From an uncultured Clostridia bacterium (lineage in GTDB: Bacteria > Bacillota > Clostridia > Oscillospirales > Ruminococcaceae): DNA of 38,560 bases. The stretch lies in contig CANQWD010000026.1 in NCBI GenBank assembly GCA_947627465.1, positions 1 through 38,560 of the forward strand, written 5' to 3'. The notes beneath the pieces were generated by a model that worked only from the letters and a program-made list of their open reading frames with translations, was not told the origin of the DNA and searched no databases. This document shows, in pieces, positions 32,416 through 38,560 of this stretch (position 1 is its first letter; each line of letters starts with the position of its first letter). The translations under genes and the position numbers were made by a program.

Positions 32416-33108
32416 ATGACTTATTCTCACGAAGTAGAAGCAATGTGTCCCATAGCACAGGGCACGGCTCACGGCTGCGCTCCTATTCCCGAGGAGGCAA
32501 AGTGGGTAAAGGCAAAGGAAATCAAGGATATTTCGGGCTTCACGCACGGCATCGGCTGGTGCGCTCCTCAGCAGGGTACCTGCAAGCTCTCGCTTAACAT
32601 CAAGGAGGGCGTTATACAAGAAGCTCTCGTTGAGACTATCGGCTGCTCGGGTATGACGCACAGTGCTGCAATGGCGGCGGAAATTCTCCCCGGCAGAACC
32701 ATTCTCGAGGCGCTCAACACCGACCTCGTTTGCGACGCTATCAACACCGCAATGCGCGAGTTGTTCCTCCAGATAGTATACGGACGTTCGCAGTCCGCGT
32801 TCTCCGAGGACGGTCTTGCTATCGGCGCGGGTCTTGAGGATCTCGGTAAAGGCAACCGCTCTCAGGTGGGTACAATGTACGGCACTCTCGCAAAGGGACC
32901 GCGTTACCTCGAGATGACGGACGGTTATGTAACCGACTTGGCTTTGAACGAAGACGATGAGATAATCGGCTATAAGTTCGTAAACTTCGGCAAAATGATG
33001 GACTTCATCAAGGCGGGCGACGACGCGAACACCGCGTTTGAAAAGGCAAAAGGTCAGTATGGCAGAGTAGCCGACGCCGTTAAGTTCATCGACCCGAGAA
33101 AGCAGTAA
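32416..33108 (+). CDS. NifU/IscU-like iron-sulfur scaffold protein
   Basis: 230 residues from ATG 32416 (AAAGGAGATAAACGT upstream); the longer frame comes from the repeat region. The middle resembles the IscU/NifU N-terminal domain: GWCAPQQGTCKLSLNIKEGVIQEALVETIGCSGMTHSAAMAAEIL, where Cys77 in IGCSG matches the second scaffold cysteine. Cys49, Cys56, Cys11 and Cys21 are further candidate ligands. The C-terminal half (GYKFVNFGKMMDFI) is not part of classic scaffolds. In Clostridia this type of protein occurs next to GGGtGRT proteins, as here, 14 nt apart. Target and cluster type are unknown. Confidence 0.8.
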   Translation: MTYSHEVEAMCPIAQGTAHGCAPIPEEAKWVKAKEIKDISGFTHGIGWCAPQQGTCKLSLNIKEGVIQEALVETIGCSGMTHSAAMAAEILPGRTILEALNTDLVCDAINTAMRELFLQIVYGRSQSAFSEDGLAIGAGLEDLGKGNRSQVGTMYGTLAKGPRYLEMTDGYVTDLALNEDDEIIGYKFVNFGKMMDFIKAGDDANTAFEKAKGQYGRVADAVKFIDPRKQ

Positions 33109-33122
33109 GGAGGTACATAAGA

Positions 33123-34130
33123 ATGGCTTTATTTGAATCTTACGAAAGACGCGAGAAGCAAATTCTCGAGGTTCTGAAAAAATACGGTATCAACTCCATT
33201 GAGGAATGTGCCGACATCTGCAAAGAAAAGGGCTTCGACCCTTACAAGATCGTAGAGGGCATTCAGCCTATCTGCTTTGAGAACGCCAAGTGGGCTTACA
33301 CCGTAGGCTGCGCTATTGCTATCAAGAAAGACTGCAAGAGAGCGGCTGACGCTGCCGCGGCTATCGGCGAGGGCTTGCAGAGTTTCTGCATTCCCGGCTC
33401 CGTAGCTGACCAGCGTAAAGTTGGTCTCGGTCACGGCAACCTCGGCAAAATGCTGCTCGAGGAAGAAACGAAGTGCTTCTGCTTCCTCGCGGGTCACGAG
33501 AGCTTCGCTGCCGCAGAGGGCGCTATCGGTATCGCCGAGAAAGCGAACAAAGTCCGCAAAGAGCCGCTTCGCGTAATCCTTAACGGTTTGGGCAAGGACG
33601 CGGCGCAGATAATCGCGCGTATCAACGGCTTTACTTTCGTTGAGACCGAGATGGATTACTACACCGGCGAAGTCAAGGAAGTTTTCCGCAAGTGCTACTC
33701 CAAAGACCCCGCAAATCCGCGCGCAAAGGTAAACTGCTACGGCGCGAACGACGTTACCGAGGGCGTTGCTATTATGTGGAAAGAGGGCGTTGACGTTTCC
33801 ATTACCGGCAACTCGACTAACCCCACTCGTTTCCAGCACCCCGTTGCGGGCACTTACAAGAAAGAGTGCAACGACAAGGGCAAGAAGTACTTCTCCGTTG
33901 CTTCGGGCGGTGGTACGGGCAGAACGCTCCACCCCGACAATATGGCTGCGGGTCCCGCTTCCTACGGTATGACCGATACCATGGGACGTATGCATTCCGA
34001 CGCTCAGTTCGCGGGTTCGTCTTCCGTTCCCGCTCACGTTGAGATGATGGGTCTTATCGGCATGGGCAACAACCCCATGGTCGGCGCTACCGTTGCGTGC
34101 GCTGTTGCGGTTGAGGAAGCGTTGAAGTAA
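33123..34130 (+). CDS. GGGtGRT protein (conserved, unknown function)
   Basis: 335 residues, AAGGAGGTACATAAGA upstream. The name-giving motif SGGGTGRTLHPDN is at 261-274. Other notable parts are FCIPGSVADQRKVGLGHGNLGKML, CFCFLAGHESFAAAEGAIG and the long C-terminal GMGNNPMVGATVACAVAVEEAL. The glycine-rich stretches suggest nucleotide or cofactor binding, and several Cys are spread along the chain. No signal peptide or membrane segment. It is always, as I recall, a partner of the NifU-like protein upstream; the joint function is not known. Codon use is very regular and C-rich, as in highly expressed genes. Confidence 0.88.
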   Translation: MALFESYERREKQILEVLKKYGINSIEECADICKEKGFDPYKIVEGIQPICFENAKWAYTVGCAIAIKKDCKRAADAAAAIGEGLQSFCIPGSVADQRKVGLGHGNLGKMLLEEETKCFCFLAGHESFAAAEGAIGIAEKANKVRKEPLRVILNGLGKDAAQIIARINGFTFVETEMDYYTGEVKEVFRKCYSKDPANPRAKVNCYGANDVTEGVAIMWKEGVDVSITGNSTNPTRFQHPVAGTYKKECNDKGKKYFSVASGGGTGRTLHPDNMAAGPASYGMTDTMGRMHSDAQFAGSSSVPAHVEMMGLIGMGNNPMVGATVACAVAVEEALK

Positions 34131-34230
34131 GTACATCACGCAGCAATGCGGCTTATCGCGTTGTGTAAAGCCTTGAAAACGGGTGAAAATCAACTCGCAA
34201 TACACCGATAAGTGATAAATAATACACAAT

Positions 34231-34266
34231 AAGGCGGTTGTCATTATTGACAGCCGCCTTATTTTT
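34231..34266 (+). terminator. Terminator of the GGGtGRT operon
   Basis: AAGGCGGTTGTCA (34231-34243) pairs with TGACAGCCGCCTT (34248-34260) with one G-T pair, loop TTAT, then ATTTTTT. A strong Rho-independent terminator. Confidence 0.93.
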
Positions 34267-34269
34267 TGG

Positions 34270-34406
34270 ATTTCCTCAAACCATGCAATGTTATTAAACT
34301 CCAATGTTTTGGTTTTGTGTTGCGATAACAGTTTCCAAGTTTTCAAGACATTTGTTGAATCCGTCACAAGTCCATTGGCTTCGCAATACTCCTTATTGGA
34401 TTTCTC
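34270..34406 (-). pseudogene. Relic repeat of the transglutaminase lipoprotein's C-terminal region
   Basis: In another minus-strand frame just past the stop of the lipoprotein gene one reads EKSNKEYCEANGLVTDS, close to ENSDKEYYEANGLTAGS inside that gene (about 34600-34665). The nucleotide match covers about 40 nt. Similarity then fades. It is likely the remains of a duplicated C-terminal segment or a lost paralogue. Confidence 0.6.
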
Positions 34407-36966
34407 GTTTTTCTATCAGTACGATAAAGCCGTTGGAATAGCCCAGCCCCAGCGTCGGAAGCTTTTCTTCCAAGCCCTTCATATTGTAGACCTTGTTTAC
34501 CGCTTTGACAATGTCCTCCTGCGTCAAATCGGCAGCAGTATAGCGAATTGCGATGACCTGAGGGGGATTTTCGCCGAGGCATTTTCCCAATACGGTTTCA
34601 TATTCCTCTATCGAGCCTGCAGTAAGTCCGTTGGCTTCGTAATACTCCTTGTCGGAATTCTCCACGGCAAATGTGCCGCATAATGTATCAAGCTCATAAA
34701 ACTTATCCTCGGTATAGCCCGTCACAGCCAGATCGTCCTCGCCCGCTTCGTAGAGAAAAAACGGTATTCCGCAATTTGCCGCGTTATTGGTGCAGTCAGT
34801 CTGATACCACTCTCCGTCGAGCTTCACCGCGCTCCACGCGTGAGGAAGATTTCCGTCGAGATAACCCGTGATGACCTTGCTTTCAACCTCGCACATACTG
34901 CAAAGCAGCTTATAGGACAGCGCGTAAGACTGGCAAACGCCTTTTTTGTCAACGATTATTCCATGAGCGTTAAAAGCGTCCTCGTGTTCTTTCCAATCCG
35001 CGTTTTTGGTATAGTCGCTCGCTTCGGCGGCTTCAACGGCAGCGTCGTCGTAAGCGGTATTGTCGTTGAAATAATCGTAGATCGCGCGGCACTTTTCCTC
35101 AGCCGACATTGAATTTTTAACGGTCTCGCCGACTATTTTTTCAGCAGCGTTCTTTATTTCGGACTGCTTTTTCTCGATCTCGTCTTTGTCGTAGCAATAA
35201 TTTACATTAAGCGAAAGTGTGCCGTAATCATATTTGTAAGCGGTGACGCCCAAAACGTAGGGGTTCTGATAATAAACCTTTTGGAACACGTCCATAAGCG
35301 TATCGTACTGCTGAACGGACGGGAACGCTTCAAGCGAGATGCTTTCGTTTCCCGCGATAAGGTTGCGCGCTATCCACTCTTCCTCGGCGCTGTCGGCGAA
35401 TATCGTAAGATCGGTATTTTCAATGTTGTCGTTGTCGCCTTTTTCAATGTGCTTTTCGGTGTTTTCAATTTGGCGCTCAACAAGAGTTTTATCGGAGCCG
35501 CCCGGATCAAGCGTGGGCTTGCTTTCGGGGTCGCTCTCGGGCTTGCTCTGCGGCTCGCTTTCCGGCTCGGAGCTTTCGCCGCCGTCATCGGGAACGGGAT
35601 CCTCGCCTATAATGGTATCAATGTCTTTATCGGGATTAAACGGCGTTTTATTGTCCGGCTCCGCCTTTGTTGACGTACCGGAGGAGTTTTTGTCCGAAGA
35701 ACCGCGCGGCAGGTCGCCCTCTTTGTAATCGTTGTAGTATTCCGGATCCTTAGCCGCGACGTTCATACTGCATTCTCCCGTTATCGCAGTGCCCTCAACG
35801 GAAAAGCGGAACTTGGGATAATCGTTGCCCTCAAGCGTTTTGCCCCAATGGAACTTGTAATTTACATTGTGCTTGGTTTTTGAACCGTCAATGTTCAGCA
35901 CGTCGACGGTTCGCGGAAGTTCGCTTTCATCGTCGAACATCTTCATCATCGGATCCTGCTCCTCAACGACCTCAAAGGGAAGGATAAGATCGGAGGTGTT
36001 TACGATATTTGAAAGTCCGCTCTCCTTGTCGCCGAATACGGCGGTCACGAAATATGAACCGTTTACGTTGTAATTTTGACCGAAAATAAAATCCGTATCG
36101 TCATCGTCAAGATCGTTGTGATAGTGAATTCCCAAGCCGTGATCTTTACCTGAAAAATTATCAAATTCTGGTTCGGTCGCTTCGTCCGTCTTTATAAGAG
36201 AGCAGTCGCTGTGAATGTCGTAAGCCTTTTCTGCGCCCGGAACGGGGATATTCTTTTCGCCCGTGCTGTGACTTTCGGGGCTTACGTTTCCGTACCAATA
36301 GATATTGTAGCCTGTCGCGCCCTCGACCGCGTCCCAAACGAGCTTAAATCTGCCCGTTGCGTCCACAACGCCCTTTACCGTGGGAATTGCAAGCTCGTGC
36401 TTTACCGTAAACGGAATGACCGTCGGCTTGTCGAGTTTCTTAAAGCAATCCTCATCCTCCTTGTCGAGGTCGCACCAAAGCGCTATGTAATACATAGAGG
36501 CGTTGCCCCAGACCTCGGTTTTGTTTTCGATCATTTCGTGATCCTCGGAATCTGTCGTAAGAACGCCGCCTATCGGAGATACTTTCAGCTTATACGGGTC
36601 GTCCTCATCAAACAGGTTTGAAGTGTAGACCAAACTGTCCTCCGTGCAGGCGGGGTCGGTGTGAATGGTAACCAGATCACTCGGATTTAAATTCGCGTCC
36701 GCGTCGAGCCAATTCGACTTAAACTTAAATTCAAACGTTTCATCGGGAGCCACGTTGTAGAGCGGCATTACATCGCTGTTTTCGGAAGCTTCGTGAGCCT
36801 TTTTGATATCCGCGACCGAGACCGCCGCTCCGTAATTCTTTACCGTGCCGCCGCTTGTAACGGAATTTTCCGGAAGCACGGTTTTATTTTCGTTGCCGCA
36901 GCCTGTAAGCAAAAGCGTTAAAGCAAGCGTACTCGAAAGTATTGCCGTAATTTTTTTGTTCTTCAT
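34393..36966 (-). CDS. Large lipoprotein with transglutaminase-like domain
   Basis: 857 residues, GGAGGAACAACT before ATG. Lipobox LLLTGC with Cys23 places it on the outer membrane face. Residues about 30-400 hold beta-rich modules, one with a fibronectin-III look (VDATGRFKLVWDAVEGATGYNIYWYG). A Ser/Pro/Glu/Lys linker (SEPESEPQSKPESDPESKP) leads to the C-terminal transglutaminase-like fold. Its triad is visible: Cys678 in KKGVCQSYAL, His709 in LPHAWSAV and Asp724 in YQTDCTNN. Such domains act as proteases, amidases or cross-linkers, often on cell-wall material. Its promoter carries the same bipartite motif as the sigma gene nearby, so it is probably a target of that sigma factor. Confidence 0.9.
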   Translation of the reverse strand: MKNKKITAILSSTLALTLLLTGCGNENKTVLPENSVTSGGTVKNYGAAVSVADIKKAHEASENSDVMPLYNVAPDETFEFKFKSNWLDADANLNPSDLVTIHTDPACTEDSLVYTSNLFDEDDPYKLKVSPIGGVLTTDSEDHEMIENKTEVWGNASMYYIALWCDLDKEDEDCFKKLDKPTVIPFTVKHELAIPTVKGVVDATGRFKLVWDAVEGATGYNIYWYGNVSPESHSTGEKNIPVPGAEKAYDIHSDCSLIKTDEATEPEFDNFSGKDHGLGIHYHNDLDDDDTDFIFGQNYNVNGSYFVTAVFGDKESGLSNIVNTSDLILPFEVVEEQDPMMKMFDDESELPRTVDVLNIDGSKTKHNVNYKFHWGKTLEGNDYPKFRFSVEGTAITGECSMNVAAKDPEYYNDYKEGDLPRGSSDKNSSGTSTKAEPDNKTPFNPDKDIDTIIGEDPVPDDGGESSEPESEPQSKPESDPESKPTLDPGGSDKTLVERQIENTEKHIEKGDNDNIENTDLTIFADSAEEEWIARNLIAGNESISLEAFPSVQQYDTLMDVFQKVYYQNPYVLGVTAYKYDYGTLSLNVNYCYDKDEIEKKQSEIKNAAEKIVGETVKNSMSAEEKCRAIYDYFNDNTAYDDAAVEAAEASDYTKNADWKEHEDAFNAHGIIVDKKGVCQSYALSYKLLCSMCEVESKVITGYLDGNLPHAWSAVKLDGEWYQTDCTNNAANCGIPFFLYEAGEDDLAVTGYTEDKFYELDTLCGTFAVENSDKEYYEANGLTAGSIEEYETVLGKCLGENPPQVIAIRYTAADLTQEDIVKAVNKVYNMKGLEEKLPTLGLGYSNGFIVLIEKREIQ

Positions 36967-37008
36967 AGTTGTTCCTCCAAAAATGTGTTATTTTCTGCTT
37001 TCACTAAC

Positions 37009-37036
37009 AACACGTTTTGAGTTTTGAAAAGGTTGC
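37009..37036 (-). promoter_or_regulatory. ECF-sigma-type promoter of the transglutaminase lipoprotein
   Basis: Minus strand GCAACCTTTT (plus 37027-37036), 12 nt, CGTGTT (plus 37009-37014). The same two blocks with the same spacing stand before the sigma-factor gene at 38114-38141. Confidence 0.75.
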
Positions 37037-37041
37037 GTTTT

Positions 37042-37599
37042 TTATAAAATTTTAAAAAATTTTCCGTCCGCCTGTAAAATATCGCCAGAAATAATGAATT
37101 TTATAACGTCGCCGTTTTCCAAAACCAACATATAGTGCTCGGCTTTTTCCGATATCTGCGCGTCGGTATCCTTGGCGCTTTTTATTTTTTCCGCAAGCTC
37201 CGCACGCTGTTCTGCGTTTAATTCCCCGCTGTCGTCGAACTTGTTTTCGCTGCTTTTGTAAACCGCCGAAGCGCTTTTTTCGATCATCTCGGACAATTGC
37301 TCCGGCAGAGGTCTGTCTTCGTTGAAAACGGTTTTGTTCACGAAAACTCCGGTGCTGACGTTTATGCTGCTTTCACCGATTTTCACGTTCAAACGCTTAT
37401 CCGCGCCGCTAACGTTGAAAATGACAACGGCTGCCGCCGCTGCCGCCGCGCAAACGGACGCCGTTGAAATAAACAGCACGCGTTTTCTTTGACGGGCGGC
37501 TTTCTTTTGACGTTCCATTTTTTCGGCAAGTTTATCGAGGAATTCTTTATCCGGAACTATGTCCCGCTGATATTCGGAATATTTTTCTTTAAAGCTCAT
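37042..37599 (-). CDS. Anti-sigma factor, single-pass membrane protein
   Basis: 185 residues, AGGAGGAACTCGT before ATG, overlapping the sigma gene stop by 4 nt. The cytoplasmic N terminus (SFKEKYSEYQRDIVPDKEFLDKLAEKMERQKKAARQRKR) is followed by one membrane helix (VLFISTASVCAAAAAAAVVIF, about 41-61). The outside part is a small alpha/beta domain (LNVKIGESSINVSTGVFVNKTVF, HYMLVLENGDVIKFII). It would hold the sigma factor until an envelope signal arrives. No zinc (HxxxCxxC) anti-sigma motif is present, so it is of the non-ZAS type. The family is inferred mainly from context and topology. Confidence 0.8.
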   Translation of the reverse strand: MSFKEKYSEYQRDIVPDKEFLDKLAEKMERQKKAARQRKRVLFISTASVCAAAAAAAVVIFNVSGADKRLNVKIGESSINVSTGVFVNKTVFNEDRPLPEQLSEMIEKSASAVYKSSENKFDDSGELNAEQRAELAEKIKSAKDTDAQISEKAEHYMLVLENGDVIKFIISGDILQADGKFFKIL

Positions 37600-38093
37600 A
37601 CGAGTTCCTCCTTTAAGATTTTCTTTAGCATATCGCGTCCGCGCGACAACTGCGATTTTATTGTGGCTTGTTTTTGCCCGGTCGCCTCGGCTATCTGCGC
37701 TATCGACATATCCTCGTAATAAAACAGATGTATCGGTATTCGGTATTTGTCGGGCAGACTTTGTACGGCGTAATATACCTCGCTTTTTTCTTCTATTTCG
37801 TAAGAATATTCAACGCTTTCTTCGGGAATTTCCTCCAAGTCGGCTTTGTGACGGTAATGCGCCGACGTTACGAAATCGTTCGTACAGTTCACTGCCACTC
37901 GGATAAGCCACGCTTTGCGGTGCTCTTCGCTGCGAAATTTTTTGTCCGCGCTTATGTATTTCAAAAAAACCTCTTGGGTAATGTCCTCCGCGTCCGCTTT
38001 GTTTTGCGTTCGTGAATAAGCTATTCGGTAGATCATTGCGGAATACATATCCAAAAGCTCTTTTGCGGAGATATCCTGTTTAAACATTTTCAC
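37596..38093 (-). CDS. ECF (group 4) RNA polymerase sigma factor
   Basis: About 165 residues from GTG 38093, which has GAGGTGA seven bases upstream; TTG 38099 and ATG 38087 are alternatives. Region 2: YSAMIYRIAYSRTQNKADAEDITQEVFLKYI and AWLIRVAVNCTNDF. Region 4: LPDKYRIPIHLFYYEDMSIAQIAEATGQKQATIKSQLSRGRDMLKKIL. Both regions are complete. It recognises the GCAACCTTTT-N12-CGTGTT motif by inference, which occurs before its own gene and the lipoprotein gene. It is translationally coupled to its anti-sigma factor. Confidence 0.95.
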   Translation of the reverse strand: MKMFKQDISAKELLDMYSAMIYRIAYSRTQNKADAEDITQEVFLKYISADKKFRSEEHRKAWLIRVAVNCTNDFVTSAHYRHKADLEEIPEESVEYSYEIEEKSEVYYAVQSLPDKYRIPIHLFYYEDMSIAQIAEATGQKQATIKSQLSRGRDMLKKILKEELV

Positions 38094-38113
38094 ATTCAAT
38101 TCACCTCATATAT

Positions 38114-38141
38114 AACACGGCGCGGATTTTAAAAAGGTTGC
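38114..38141 (-). promoter_or_regulatory. ECF-sigma-type autoregulated promoter of the sigma-factor gene
   Basis: Minus strand GCAACCTTTT (plus 38132-38141), 12 nt, CGTGTT (plus 38114-38119), flanked upstream by AAC as in the other copy. It lies about 20 bp before the start codon. Confidence 0.75.
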
Positions 38142-38474
38142 GTTTTGGGTACAAAATTTATATATCTTGTCGTGAAACTTGGCTGTAACGGTTTGTCAAA
38201 CCTTATCGGTTATATTTCAAACGGGATCAGCGGTTTATCTAATATTGCCAAAATTTAAAACCCAATACCGCTATAGCCAAATTCTGTTCCCGTATATAAC
38301 GCGAACTTACGCTTCAAATGGTTAGGTATTTAGAGATCCGCGCACGGGCGTTCTTAATTTTTTATTATAGATTTACAATATAAGTGCAACACCAAATAAA
38401 AAAAGCAACCCATCGAGCTAACCTTGTGGTATAATGGAGGTAACGACAAATCCAATACCAAAGGGGGAAGCAAA
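38142..38474. other. Unexplained gap to the right of the sigma gene
   Basis: No gene is supported. TATAAT is found at 38430-38435 without a good -35. The AT-rich stretch from about 38355 (AATTTTTTATTATAG, then AAGTGCAACACC and AGCAACCC) looks like the outer end of an inserted element, but its inverted partner is outside the window. Confidence 0.3.
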
Positions 38475-38560
38475 ATGGGTCGGTATCAGACCAACAGCAT
38501 TTAAAATTAAGAGTAAGAAAGCAAGATTTCCAAAAGGACATCGGGGTTTAAGGCAGCCTT
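38475..38560 (+). other. Start of an unknown reading frame, possibly broken
   Basis: A good ribosome site (AAGGGGGAAGC) precedes ATG 38475, but the frame is only MGRYQTNSI before TAA at 38502-38504. The next frame over reads AFKIKSKKARFPKGHRGLRQP up to the window end. Together they could be a frameshifted or programmed-shift gene such as a transposase, but this is too short to name. Confidence 0.3.

Noticed and set aside
32057-32661. Minus-strand frames in the leader repeats
   Set aside because: They are products of the palindromic repeats and overlap the start of the NifU-like gene.
3129-34367. Long open frames on the opposite strand of real genes, for example minus 33129-34367 under the GGGtGRT gene and minus 21597-22373 under the Clp gene
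   Set aside because: They lack ribosome sites and family motifs and exist because of biased codons of the true gene on the other strand.
1-38560. CRISPR array
   Set aside because: No set of regularly spaced short direct repeats is present anywhere in the window.

Overview
The window looks like chromosome from a gut-type anaerobic Clostridia member (Oscillospirales/Ruminococcaceae-like). The basis is AGGAGG-type ribosome sites, TTGACA/TATAAT promoters, Gram-positive lipoprotein signals, an ECF-transporter ATPase/EcfT/TruA cluster, a DUF5711-CvpA pair, Na+-pump OadG/OadB subunits, a GGGtGRT-protein operon and a MobP-type mobilizable element. Family names are from recognition by eye; no search was run.

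Layout. (1) 1-5.1 kb: the 3' end of an unknown upstream gene overlaps a type III restriction Res subunit whose true start appears to be lost to a one-base frameshift, followed by a membrane-anchored S41-like peptidase. (2) About 5.2-12.3 kb: an integrative mobilizable element. It holds a DUF6076-like gene divergent from an excisionase/HTH/MobC-like/relaxase/tandem-integrase operon. The two promoters are back to back over one palindrome. A 28-nt imperfect direct repeat (5263 and 12204) may mark its ends. (3) 12.4-12.8 kb: tRNA-Pro(TGG), a second tRNA-Pro 5' half cut off after the anticodon loop, and paired upstream repeats. (4) 13-19.1 kb: an unknown gene, then a fused EcfA1-EcfA2 ATPase, a PH-like protein, EcfT, a small protein, an alpha/beta hydrolase, a broken copy of the truA 5' end, and a full TruA carrying a DUF3781-like tail. 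(5) 19.2-25.3 kb: a likely operon of DUF5711 protein, CvpA, zinc-finger Clp ATPase, SDR reductase and HAD phosphatase. (6) 25.3-29.1 kb: OadG, OadB, a SIMPL-domain protein and, convergent, a PyrB with a PyrI-type zinc tail. (7) 29.4-31.9 kb: a secreted trypsin-like protease followed by three tandem paralogous lipoproteins. (8) 32-34.3 kb: a NifU-like scaffold plus GGGtGRT protein, with a long leader filled with palindromic repeats. (9) 34.3-38.1 kb, minus strand: an ECF sigma factor, its anti-sigma factor and a large transglutaminase-like lipoprotein. The sigma gene and the lipoprotein gene share a bipartite promoter motif. (10) 38.1-38.56 kb: unexplained, possibly the edge of another element.

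The most notable points are the ECF sigma/anti-sigma/transglutaminase regulon, the protease plus triplicated lipoproteins, the TruA-DUF3781 fusion beside a broken truA copy, the integrase with arm-type DNA-binding domains at both ends, and several kinds of small inverted-repeat element in the intergenic gaps.
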